Assembly (NCBI GenBank): GCA_027490345.1
Contig: JAIXYF010000316.1
Coordinates: forward strand, 1 to 9,400
Direction of reading: 5' to 3'
From: Novosphingobium sp.
GTDB taxonomy: Bacteria; Pseudomonadota; Alphaproteobacteria; Sphingomonadales; Sphingomonadaceae
DNA: 9,400 bases
The notes beneath the pieces are model-generated. The model had not been told where the DNA came from. It saw only the letters and a program-made list of their open reading frames with translations, and ran no database searches. Positions 1-6,973 of the stretch are shown piece by piece (the first letter of the stretch is position 1; every line of letters starts with the position of its first letter). The translations under genes were made by a program, and so were the position numbers.

Positions 1-342
1 AATCGCCTGAGTGCGGGTATAGCCGCCCGATGCGGAAATCGTCGGCAGAGCCGCGCTGCGCGCCTGCGTCAGAGCCTCACGCACCTGGCGTAGGCGCGAG
101 AGAGCCTGCGCGATATCGAGGTTGGCGGCAATGCCCGCCTCTTCCAGCCGGGTCAGGTCCGGATCACCGAACTGGTTCCACCAGAAAGCTGTGGCCCTTT
201 GACCGGAAGGATCGGGCTGCAGCGAATATGTGGGCGGAACCGCCAGCGCCGACAGCGCGGGGGGATGGTAGTTTGGCCCGACCACACAAGCGGACAGTGT
301 CAGCACGCCGGGAGCCGCGATCAGCCGGAGCCCCAGCCTCAT
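1..342 (-). CDS. NodT/OprM-family efflux outer-membrane lipoprotein, N-terminal part (runs off left edge)
   Basis: This is the start of an outer-membrane factor of the TolC/OprM/NodT class, the trimeric exit duct of tripartite RND-type efflux pumps. The 114 visible residues open with a lipoprotein signal, positively charged MRLGLRLIAA followed by the lipobox L16-S17-A18-C19, and then VVGPNYHPP, the sequence that typically follows the lipidated cysteine in NodT proteins. Further on come FWWNQFGDPDLTRLEEAG and an alpha-helical stretch (NLDIAQALSRLRQVREALTQ), which match the first helical segment of the family. The frame is open to base 1, so about three quarters of the usual 450-480 residues lie outside the window. 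The ATG at 342 was chosen because the lipobox then sits at the normal distance; only a weak AGG precedes it. It lies about 200 bases downstream of the AI-2E gene on the same strand, so co-transcription is possible but not shown. The pump partners would lie to the left. Confidence 0.85.
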   Translation of the reverse strand, partial: MRLGLRLIAAPGVLTLSACVVGPNYHPPALSALAVPPTYSLQPDPSGQRATAFWWNQFGDPDLTRLEEAGIAANLDIAQALSRLRQVREALTQARSAALPTISASGGYTRTQAI

Positions 343-540
343 GCCGGCCTGCGCATGACGGCGGCTGTGAGCGAACGGCTGCGCATGAGTTTTCCCACTG
401 GAATGAGCGTGCAGCGGTATCGCCTTGGGCTGCCGGAAGCCGGCGCGCTCAAGCTGCCGAAGCAATGGGGCAGGGGGTGAGGCTCACCACTGTGAACCTG
501 AGGTATGCGGCTGCACCTCTGGCCGCGACAGTGTCGGAAT

Positions 541-1608
541 CTACGCAGCCGGCCGAGCGTCGCGAAAGATCTCCCAGACCGCCATGAACAGCGCTGCGAT
601 CACTGGCCCGATAACGAAACCATTGAAGCCCATCATTTCGAACCCGCCGAGCGTTGCGATCAGCACGATGTAGTCCGGCATCCGCGCATCGCGCCCAACG
701 AGGATCGGGCGGACCACATTGTCGATACTGCTGATGATGAAGAAGCCGAGAAGGAATAAGGCGCCGCCGCGCCAAAGGTCTCCCGTGAGCAGCAGCCATG
801 CGGCGACGGGGACCCAGATGAACGCGGTGCCGACGGCGGGAAACAGCGAGAACACCCCCATCGCCACGCCCCACAGCAGTGCGCCGCCTATCCCCAGCAT
901 CCAGAAGGCGATGCCCCCGATCAACCCCTGCAGCACGGCGACGATCAGGCTGCCTTTGATCGTGGCGCGCACCACCGCGACGAACCGCGCTGTCAAAAGG
1001 CTGCGCTGATCGGGCGGCAGCGGCAGGCAGCTCTCGATCCGGCTGATGATCTGCCTGCCGTCACGCAGCAGGAAGAAGGTAAGGTAGAGCATCACCCCGA
1101 GCGACAGGAAGAAGGCGAGTGCCCATTGCCCCACATCGAGCGCCCGGCCCGCAATAGGCTGAAGGCTGCTCGCAAAGGTTCGGGCGATCCGCTCGCGCAC
1201 CTGAGTGAAATCGCCGAGGCCAAGATCCGCGAGCCAGCCGCGCACCGCTTGCGGCAGATGCTGCTCGGCCGATGCGAAACCCCGGGCGAAATCGATCTCG
1301 CCCGATTGCAGACTGGCATAAGTCGCCGCAGCCTGACTCAGCAGTGCGGCGCCCAGCAGCATGGCCGGAACGACCGCGACCGCGATGACAGCCAGAAGCG
1401 TGCTGGCAGCCGCCAGATTGGCCCGCCCCGGCGCGCGGTGCAACAGCGCGGCGTTGAGTGGGGCGAAGAGAATGGCAGCAATCACCCCCCACAGGATCGC
1501 ACCAGCGAAGGGCCCCGCCAGCCAGGCAAAGGCAAGCGTGACAGCCACGACCAGCATGAGCAGAAAAACGTGCTCCATGGAGCTGTGAGGGTTTGGCTGT
1601 GCGGTCAT
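541..1608 (-). CDS. AI-2E/PerM-family transporter
   Basis: Polytopic inner-membrane protein of 355 residues, the normal length for the AI-2E (PerM/YdiK/TqsA) family. Visible signs are two N-terminal helices (about 14-52), a third at 66-92, a soluble segment at about 95-155 and a hydrophobic C-terminal half. That half carries the family signatures MGVFSLFPAVG (250-260), IDNVVRPILVG (295-305) and GFNGFVIGPVI (327-337). Family members have been linked to autoinducer-2 export or to Na+/H+ antiport, but most are uncharacterised, so the substrate cannot be read from the sequence. The ATG overlaps the TGA of the upstream P-type ATPase (ATGA, 1605-1608) and has no clear Shine-Dalgarno sequence, which points to translational coupling. 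It is the last gene of the four-gene operon. Its pairing with a cation ATPase makes an ion-related role more attractive than AI-2 export, but this is inference. Confidence 0.9.
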   Translation of the reverse strand: MTAQPNPHSSMEHVFLLMLVVAVTLAFAWLAGPFAGAILWGVIAAILFAPLNAALLHRAPGRANLAAASTLLAVIAVAVVPAMLLGAALLSQAAATYASLQSGEIDFARGFASAEQHLPQAVRGWLADLGLGDFTQVRERIARTFASSLQPIAGRALDVGQWALAFFLSLGVMLYLTFFLLRDGRQIISRIESCLPLPPDQRSLLTARFVAVVRATIKGSLIVAVLQGLIGGIAFWMLGIGGALLWGVAMGVFSLFPAVGTAFIWVPVAAWLLLTGDLWRGGALFLLGFFIISSIDNVVRPILVGRDARMPDYIVLIATLGGFEMMGFNGFVIGPVIAALFMAVWEIFRDARPAA

Positions 1609-4160
1609 GCAGCGGCATCACGAAAAAGCGGTGCAGTCTGCCCCCGGCGCTGCAGAAACCGGCCGAGAGCCAACTTGCCTGCTTCAAGAACAGCCAGCAG
1701 CAGTGCGCCGAGAACGCCAGCCAGCGCCATGTCACCCCATGCGATCGCGCCGAACTTCAGCAGAGTTTGTGCTGAAGGGAGGAACAGGATGGCCCCGGTG
1801 ATCGCGCCGATGGCCATGAGGACGATGCGCAAGGCCGGGTTGGGCCGCAGCAGCGCTTGCCCTAGCGATGCGCTGAACGAGCGGTTGACGAAGATCAGCG
1901 CCAGAACCGCCGCAATCAGCGTGAAGAACATCAGCGCCCGCAATTCGGACTCGGGCATGCCGTTCGCGGTCTCCACGAACAGCACGGCGGCCAGCATGGC
2001 AAGCGCAGTGCCGCCCTGAAACACGCTCCAGGCGATCATCCGCCATGAGAACAGCGGCTCGTCCGGAGCGCGCGGCGGGCGTGTCATGATATCGGCCTCG
2101 TCCTCCTCCGCCTCGAACACCAGCGCGCAGACCGGATCGATCACCATTTCGAGCAGCGCGATGTGGATCGGGCCGAACAGCAGCGGCAGTCCGAAGAGCA
2201 ACGGGATCAGCGCAAGGCCGGCTATCGGCACGTGCACCGCGAAGATGAAGGCCATGGCCTTGCGCAGATTGTCGTAGATCCGCCGCCCGAGCCGCACCGC
2301 CTGCACGATCGCGCCGAAGTCGTCGTCCATCAGCACAATCGCTGCCGCCTCGCGTGCCACATCGGTGCCGCGCTGGCCCATCGCCACGCCGATATGCGCG
2401 GCCTTGAGCGAGGGCGCGTCGTTCACCCCGTCGCCGGTCATGGTAACGATCTCGCCCGCCGCCTTGAACGCCTGCACGATGCGCAGCTTCTGCTCGGGCA
2501 TGATCCGGGCGAACACGGTTACCGTCTTCAGGCGCTGTGCAAGTGCAGGATCGTCCAGCGCGGCAAGTTCGTCGCCGGTCAGCACATCGCCTGCCGCGAT
2601 CCCTGCCTCGGTCGCGATGGCGCGTGCCGTGGCCGCGTGATCGCCGGTAATCATCACCACGCGGATGCCAGCGCTGCGGCATTCGGCCACTGCGGTGGCA
2701 ACGCTGGCCCGCAAGGGGTCGGCGAGCCCGACCAGCCCGGCCAGCGCATAGTGATAGGCATGCTGGCTCTTGGCCCAGTTGCGGTCCTTCGGAGCGGCGG
2801 TGGCGACAGCCAGAACGCGGATGCCCCGTTCTGCCATCGCCTCGACCGCTGCCTTCATGGCCGCGTGGTCGCTATCCGACAGGCGGCACAGCCCGGCAAT
2901 CGCCTCCGGCGCCCCCTTTGCGGAGAGCTGCAATTCCTCGCCATCATCCCAGATATTCGACATCGCGAGCAAGTCCGGACGAAGCGCATAGGCCTGCACC
3001 AGATCGCCGTGCGCTTCGGCGAGCGGCGCTTCCTTGCCGCGGGCGCCGTGAAGCGCAATTTCCATCGGATCGCTGGGGGCCTGCGCACTGGCGAGCGCCG
3101 CAGTCTCGACCAAGGCGCGAAAGCCATCCGGCACTGCTGATCCCGGCTTCAGCGCAAAAGTCTCCCCCGAAGGCAGCCACAACGCAGTGACCGACATGCG
3201 GTTTTCGGTCAGCGTTCCAGTCTTGTCGGTGCACAGCACGGTTGCCGAGCCCAAAGTCTCGATTGCGGCAGCGCGGCGGGTGAGCACGCCGACCTTGCCA
3301 ATTCGCCAAGCGCCCATCGCGAGGAAAACGGTGAGCACCACCGGAAACTCTTCGGGCAGCATCGACATGCCGATCGCGATCCCGGCCAGCACCGCCTCGA
3401 TCCACCCGCCACGCAGCAGGCCGAACAACAGGACCACCAGAAGCGCCACCGCACTACCGCCCAAGGCGCACCAGCCCACGATCCGCGTGGTTTCGCGCCG
3501 CAGACGCGGGGCTTCGGTTTCGAGACCTGCAAGCGATTGGCCGATCCGACCGATCTCGCTGCGCGGCCCAGTCGCCAGAACGCGCGCGATCCCGCTGCCG
3601 CGTGTGACGAGCGAGCCCGAATACAGAAACGGCAAGCCCTCTCCGCCGGGGCGCGGCACTGTTTCGTTCGCGCTCGCGGCTGCCGCGATCTTGCCGACCG
3701 GCACGGATTCGCCCGTCAGCAGCGATTCATCGGCCTGCAGGTCATGGGCTTCCACCAGCCGCGCGTCCGCAGCGATCCGGTCGCCCTGTTCCAGCACGAT
3801 CAGATCGCCGCGCACCACGTCGCGTCCGGCAATGCGCAGCCGCGTGCCCCCTCGGATGACCAGCGCGCGCGGGGCAGAAAGGTCGCGCAGGGCTTCAAGC
3901 ACATGTTCGGTCCGCGCTTCCTGAATCACCGTGACGGCAATGGAGAACGTCGCGAAGGCTAGCAGGATCAGCGCTTCGCTCAGGCTCCCAAGCAGCAGAT
4001 AGGCGCCTCCGCCCAGCAACAGCAGCGCCAGCATAGGTTCGCGCACCACACCCAGCGCAATCCGCAGGACGGAACGCTGCCCCGCGCGGGCCAGCTCGTT
4101 GGGGCCATCGGAAGCCATCCGGGCCGCAGCTTCGGCATGGGTCAGACCTGCATCAATCAC
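1605..4160 (-). CDS. Type II cation-translocating P-type ATPase, unknown ion
   Basis: An ATP-driven ion pump of the inner membrane. With the GTG at 4160 as start it has 851 residues. Visible are actuator motif TGES (149-152), M4 motif PEEFP (269-273), phosphorylation motif DKTGTLT (aspartate 312), nucleotide-binding KGAPE (415-419), ITGDH (504-508) and hinge TGDGVND (575-581), then a C-terminal membrane domain with about six helices. M4 is like the PEGLP of Ca2+ pumps with GL replaced by EF. M6 reads LLEMVIDPVCALVFE, where SERCA-type pumps have an N..TD ion site, so this is a distinct bacterial type II subgroup whose ion is unknown. No N-terminal metal-binding CXXC domain is present, which argues against a Cu/Zn/Cd pump. 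The frame stays open to an ATG at 4265, but that would overlap the cytochrome gene by 113 bases. The GTG at 4160 has GGAGG eight bases upstream and an 8-base overlap (GTGATTGA) with the upstream stop. It is followed in the operon by the AI-2E gene. Confidence 0.93.
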   Translation of the reverse strand: MIDAGLTHAEAAARMASDGPNELARAGQRSVLRIALGVVREPMLALLLLGGGAYLLLGSLSEALILLAFATFSIAVTVIQEARTEHVLEALRDLSAPRALVIRGGTRLRIAGRDVVRGDLIVLEQGDRIAADARLVEAHDLQADESLLTGESVPVGKIAAAASANETVPRPGGEGLPFLYSGSLVTRGSGIARVLATGPRSEIGRIGQSLAGLETEAPRLRRETTRIVGWCALGGSAVALLVVLLFGLLRGGWIEAVLAGIAIGMSMLPEEFPVVLTVFLAMGAWRIGKVGVLTRRAAAIETLGSATVLCTDKTGTLTENRMSVTALWLPSGETFALKPGSAVPDGFRALVETAALASAQAPSDPMEIALHGARGKEAPLAEAHGDLVQAYALRPDLLAMSNIWDDGEELQLSAKGAPEAIAGLCRLSDSDHAAMKAAVEAMAERGIRVLAVATAAPKDRNWAKSQHAYHYALAGLVGLADPLRASVATAVAECRSAGIRVVMITGDHAATARAIATEAGIAAGDVLTGDELAALDDPALAQRLKTVTVFARIMPEQKLRIVQAFKAAGEIVTMTGDGVNDAPSLKAAHIGVAMGQRGTDVAREAAAIVLMDDDFGAIVQAVRLGRRIYDNLRKAMAFIFAVHVPIAGLALIPLLFGLPLLFGPIHIALLEMVIDPVCALVFEAEEDEADIMTRPPRAPDEPLFSWRMIAWSVFQGGTALAMLAAVLFVETANGMPESELRALMFFTLIAAVLALIFVNRSFSASLGQALLRPNPALRIVLMAIGAITGAILFLPSAQTLLKFGAIAWGDMALAGVLGALLLAVLEAGKLALGRFLQRRGQTAPLFRDAAA

Positions 4161-4884
4161 TGCGCGCACCTCCGCCCCCGCCTTCGCGGCCTTCCGCGCC
4201 TTCACCCGAACCGCTGCGATGGCAGGCTGCGCAGTTGCCGATGTTCTGGATGCCTTCCTCAGCATGTTTGGCGCGGATCTGGTCGGGCTGATGTTCGTGG
4301 CAGCCGAAGCAGGTGTAGCGGCTGGTGTTCTCGCCGATGTGGCAGGTTGTGCAGGCCGCCTTGTGCGGGCCGGTCAGGGCAAAGAAGCGCGTGTGATCGA
4401 ACGTCGCGGGCTGCCAGGCTGCCTGCGAATGGCAGGCTGCGCAATTGCTTCCTGCCTGTGCATGAAACGGCGTGGCAGGGGCACGGTGGCACGCGGCGCA
4501 CTGGCGGCGCAGATCGGGGCGCAGAAGAGAATGCGCGAAGCTGCTGCGGGCCGTTTTGAGCAGTAGCGGCCCGGTGTGATCGCTGTGACAGGCCATGCAG
4601 TTGGCCTCGCTGAGCGCCTGATGAAACGCGATCCGGGTCCCGCTTGATTTTACCGGCACGCCTTTAGTGGTGCGGATGCCGATGTCGGTCAGTTTGTGGC
4701 AGGCGATGCAGCGCTGCGCCGAAACACCGCGCAGCGGCGCGTGGCAGGCAAAACAGTTTTCCGCGATGGCGCTGTGTGCCGGTATCACCGGGCCGGGCGC
4801 GACCATCCCTTGCGGCCAGATAAACGCCAGCACGATTACCCCGGCGAGGGCGCAGATCAGCAGCCAGAGACCCCAGCCGCGCAT
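4153..4884 (-). CDS. Membrane-anchored octahaem c-type cytochrome (cytochrome c3-like)
   Basis: Periplasmic electron-transfer protein of 243 residues. One N-terminal membrane helix (about 5-24, no clear cleavage site) is followed by eight CXXCH haem c motifs, with first cysteines at 44, 59, 96, 129, 148, 178, 192 and 218. The layout resembles class III/NapC-NrfH-like multihaem cytochromes, with many additional histidines (such as H88, H103, H118, H141, H164, H174, H198 and H207) that could be distal ligands. It ends in a glycine-rich, charged tail (about 224-243) whose DNA overlaps the start of the ATPase gene. The ATG at 4884 was chosen because it overlaps the upstream stop as TGATG and starts directly at a membrane anchor. 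The longer frame to 4977 would add 31 residues that overlap the upstream gene in another frame. Together with the upstream b-type membrane protein it probably forms a quinol-linked electron-transfer module. The terminal acceptor is unknown, and no other catalytic motif is visible. Confidence 0.9.
   Translation of the reverse strand: MRGWGLWLLICALAGVIVLAFIWPQGMVAPGPVIPAHSAIAENCFACHAPLRGVSAQRCIACHKLTDIGIRTTKGVPVKSSGTRIAFHQALSEANCMACHSDHTGPLLLKTARSSFAHSLLRPDLRRQCAACHRAPATPFHAQAGSNCAACHSQAAWQPATFDHTRFFALTGPHKAACTTCHIGENTSRYTCFGCHEHQPDQIRAKHAEEGIQNIGNCAACHRSGSGEGAEGREGGGGGARSD
4169..4173 (-). promoter_or_regulatory. Ribosome-binding site that decides the P-type ATPase start
   Basis: GGAGG on the minus strand ends eight bases before the GTG at 4160. 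No comparable site precedes the upstream in-frame ATG at 4265. The site lies inside the last codons of the cytochrome gene, in the glycine-rich tail, as expected for translational coupling. Confidence 0.7.
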
Positions 4885-5501
4885 CAGTGCCACCCCCAGA
4901 ACAAGAAAGTCGAGGCGATGTGCGCCAGTGCGAGTACGCAGAAGGCCAGCGTGATCGGCAGATGGATGATGCGCCACGACTTGACGAGATCATAGGTCAG
5001 GCTGTCCCAGTGCGTTTCTTCGTCCAGCGCCCCATCCGTTAGCCCTGCCTCAACAAGCCGCGCGCGGTTCGCGACCATCCGCTTGCGGGCCGGGCCCATC
5101 AGGTATTTGCCGGTGAGGCCGCTCGCGACGTTGATCAGCATGGCCGCGACGGCCAGCCAGGCCAGCACCGCGTTGAAATGGATGCCGGCATGGATCAGGA
5201 TCAGCAGTGATCCCGCCCAGGCCAGACGCTCATGCAGGCGCAGCAGCGTGACTGGTTTGCCCGAGGAGATGACCTTGTGCTTGCGCAGCGAATAGGCTGA
5301 CGAAGCGAGGATCAGCAGCACGCCGGGGATGCCAAGATAGCGGCCGATCCATACTGCACCAGCAAGGTGCAGGCCTGCGTCGACTGCCAGCGCCGCGCCC
5401 ATCAGTGCCACCAGCATAAGCGCGAAAGGTATGACCTCCCGGCTGAGCAGGCTGGTGCGCGAGATGAGGTGCCGATCGTGATGCAAGGGTGGCATGGCCA
5501 T
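4884..5501 (-). CDS. Cytochrome b-like integral membrane protein, first gene of the operon
   Basis: Small inner-membrane protein of 205 residues with four or five predicted helices (about 24-48, 55-71, 93-128 as one or two helices, 180-203). Histidines sit in or at the edges of these helices: H45, H90 (LLRLHERLAW), H104 and H108 (LIHAGIHF), H180 (RIIHLPIT) and H194 (LALAHIAS). This pattern suggests b-haem ligation as in cytochrome b561/ferric-reductase-like four-helix proteins, and its pairing with the octahaem cytochrome fits a quinol-oxidising membrane partner. I cannot name a precise family. The ATG at 5501 has AGGA nine bases upstream (in GAGGATTAGTGAAC). A GTG at 5507 and an ATG at 5495 are alternatives. 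The stop overlaps the next ATG (TGATG). It starts the operon and is divergent from the GNAT gene, so operon control should lie in 5502-5794. Confidence 0.75.
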   Translation of the reverse strand: MAMPPLHHDRHLISRTSLLSREVIPFALMLVALMGAALAVDAGLHLAGAVWIGRYLGIPGVLLILASSAYSLRKHKVISSGKPVTLLRLHERLAWAGSLLILIHAGIHFNAVLAWLAVAAMLINVASGLTGKYLMGPARKRMVANRARLVEAGLTDGALDEETHWDSLTYDLVKSWRIIHLPITLAFCVLALAHIASTFLFWGWH

Positions 5502-5794
5502 GTTCACTAATCCTCACAGCAAGTGATTGTTCCATTCGGCAGGGCACCAAATGAATCGCGCGGTGGTTGGTGGCCATCTAGGGAGCCGCGAACCGGCCAT
5601 CGGTCGACCAGCAGCCTGACGGAAACCTGCCGGGCGCGCTGAAAAACTGGGTGAGCAGCGCCGCCCGCCTGTAGTCAAAAAGCTTTGTGCCCGAAGCATC
5701 AGCGTAGACTCCGATGCTGGCGGAGAAGCGTCTGGCAGGCAACCGTGCTCCGGAGGCCCTCCGCATTTTCAGCGGGCGGACCCAAGGAGATACC

Positions 5795-6322
5795 ATGGTG
5801 AACGAATCGACCCAATTGATCACGACCCACACGGGCTTCCGCTTTGCAGTCCGGCCGGTCAACCTTGCCGACGAGCCGGGCCTCACCGAGTTCTTTGCGC
5901 ATGTTTCGCATGATGATCTGCGCTTCCGGTTCCTCTCGGGTCTCAAGGTGGTCGGGCACGACCGGATTGTCGCGCTGGTGGCAGTGGACCATGAGGCGAC
6001 CGAGAACTTCCTCGCGTTCGATAAGGAAAATGGCACGATGATCGCCACCGGCATGCTTGCCTGTGATCCAAAGTTGGAGCGGGGCGAAGTCGCGATTTCC
6101 ATTCACGAGGACTACAAGCACCGCGGCGTGGCGTGGGAATTGCTCGCCCACATCGCCCGCCACGCCGAAGCCAAGGGCGTGAAAGTGCTCGAATCGATCG
6201 AAAGCGCGGACAATCATGTCGCGATCGAGCTCGAAAGGGAAATGGGCTTCAAAGCTGCGCCCTATCCGGGTGATGCCACCTTGGTGCTGGTCAGCCGCAC
6301 GCTCGGCCCTGCCGCAGTGTGA
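5795..6322 (+). CDS. GNAT-family N-acetyltransferase
   Basis: Cytosolic acetyl-CoA-dependent acyltransferase of 175 residues, a single GNAT domain. The N-terminal strand FRFAVRPVNLADEPGLTEFF (15-34) and the segment SHDDLRFRFLSGLKVV (38-53) resemble the GNAT domains that accompany protein-lysine acetyltransferases of the Pat/acyl-CoA-synthetase type. The acetyl-CoA motif A is VAISIHEDYKHRGVAWELL (99-117), where KHRGVA takes the place of the Q/R-x-x-G-x-G/A loop. The C-terminal part has the usual ADNHVAIELEREMGF helix (138-152). The ATG at 5795 was chosen over an in-frame ATG at 5714 because AAGGAG ends five bases before it and because family homology begins just after it. Substrate (small molecule or protein lysine) cannot be told. 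It is divergent from the cytochrome/ATPase operon and may share its regulatory region. Confidence 0.9.
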   Translation: MVNESTQLITTHTGFRFAVRPVNLADEPGLTEFFAHVSHDDLRFRFLSGLKVVGHDRIVALVAVDHEATENFLAFDKENGTMIATGMLACDPKLERGEVAISIHEDYKHRGVAWELLAHIARHAEAKGVKVLESIESADNHVAIELEREMGFKAAPYPGDATLVLVSRTLGPAAV

Positions 6323-6467
6323 CGGGGCATGATACGGCCGACCGCGTTCCCAAGGCGCGCGAGGTGCTCGAAGCCGCTTGTGCAACGCACATCGCTGTGT
6401 ACGTTGGCCTGACCGCGCCGGCGGACAGCGATGCTATGCCGCTGCCGACAAAATAGTATTTGCTCAT
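6291..6467 (-). pseudogene. Severed N-terminus of an oleate hydratase-like (MCRA family) gene
   Basis: A minus-strand ATG with a fair ribosome-binding site (AGGA nine bases upstream) begins MSKYYFVGSGIASLSAGA. This matches, from family knowledge, the very start of oleate hydratases (myosin-cross-reactive antigen family), whose FAD-binding Rossmann motif is (Y/F)(I/V)VGSG-x-ASL. After about codon 18 (base 6414) the likeness stops. The expected AAFLIRDG continuation is absent in all three frames, and the frame closes at a TGA (6291-6293) after 58 residues, overlapping the 3' end of the GNAT gene. Full-length oleate hydratases have roughly 520-650 residues, so more than 95% is missing. The abrupt loss rather than gradual decay suggests a deletion or recombination junction near 6414. 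A short expressed peptide of unrelated origin remains possible because the match covers only about 17 residues. Confidence 0.45.
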
Positions 6468-6973
6468 TGCGTCTGGTCCTTTTGCGCCAAAAGCGAGATT
6501 TGCCGGGCAATCGGGCCTAGCCATGTGGGGCAAGGCTAACCCAGGGACACGGCGGAGACGCAGCCTCGGAAACTACTCAAGCCCGGCCTTCCTGGCCAAA
6601 CTGCGGTGTCCCGCTCGCTTCCAAGCGATCGGAGGTGACCTGCGACAGTGCGGCTTGGCGCATGTCGCTGGACGTCTGTCATGAAGTTCTGTCGTTCTGG
6701 ACCTGCTTGGCAAGGACATGCGTGTAATGTCGGCGCGGTTCACGCAGCAGGTTACCGAGCCACCCAGCGTCGTCCCAGCGATCGGCCTCGATCAGAATGA
6801 TGATGAGAGTGATCAGCGATTTGTCGGGATACTCGGGCAGGGGCCCTGCGATCAGGGCATGCGGTGTTGGGCAAGAGCGTGCCGGAACCTTGCCGCAGCA
6901 TAGGTTCCGGCACGTTCCCGTGTGTCTCGGCCCGATTTTGCGGGAGGGGAGGCATTACCAAGCCGAGACGCAG
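6323..6973. other. Gene-poor stretch between the GNAT and SH3-like genes
   Basis: About 650 bases without an intact gene. It contains a probable oleate hydratase N-terminal fragment (minus), a short inverted repeat CTTTTG-CGC-CAAAAG at 6479-6493 just upstream of that fragment, an imperfect inverted pair GGGACACGGCGG/CTGCGGTGTCCC (6544-6555 and 6601-6612), a minus-strand open frame lacking any ATG, GTG or TTG start (about 6679-6960), and a perfect 12-bp hairpin at 6878-6914. The mixture of fragments and repeats suggests an eroded or rearranged region, possibly the scar of lost genes. Confidence 0.6.
6878..6914. repeat. Perfect 12-bp inverted repeat (hairpin)
   Basis: CGTGCCGGAACC (6878-6889) and its exact complement GGTTCCGGCACG (6903-6914) flank a 13-base loop. 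It starts about 60 bases after the SH3-like stop on the minus strand and could end that transcript. There is no U-run on either side, so a classical Rho-independent terminator is not supported. A transcript-stabilising hairpin, a protein-binding site or a dispersed palindromic repeat are alternatives. Confidence 0.6.

Noticed and set aside
343..540. Terminator or regulatory site between the AI-2E gene and the outer-membrane factor gene, such as GGTGAGGCTCACC at 476-488
   Set aside because: The palindrome is short, has no U-run and no recognised operator match; nothing more can be supported.
30..587. A long plus-strand open frame (185 residues) across the outer-membrane factor gene and the gap to the AI-2E gene
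   Set aside because: It is Arg/Pro/Ala-rich without family features and lies antisense to the well-supported lipoprotein gene; it is a shadow frame of GC-rich DNA.
1732..3140. Long open frames opposite to or out of frame with the P-type ATPase (for example 1732-2682 minus and 2163-3140 plus)
   Set aside because: They are rich in Arg, His and Gly, lack any motif, and the ATPase frame carries all catalytic motifs over the same bases.
5699..6385. Minus-strand frame of 228 residues over the GNAT gene
   Set aside because: It is antisense to a clear GNAT domain with a good ribosome-binding site and shows no domain of its own.
6884..6916. Possible EcfG-type promoter (GGAAC followed by CGTT) on the plus strand
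   Set aside because: The spacing is about 24 bases instead of 16-17, and no gene follows on that strand; the bases belong to the hairpin.
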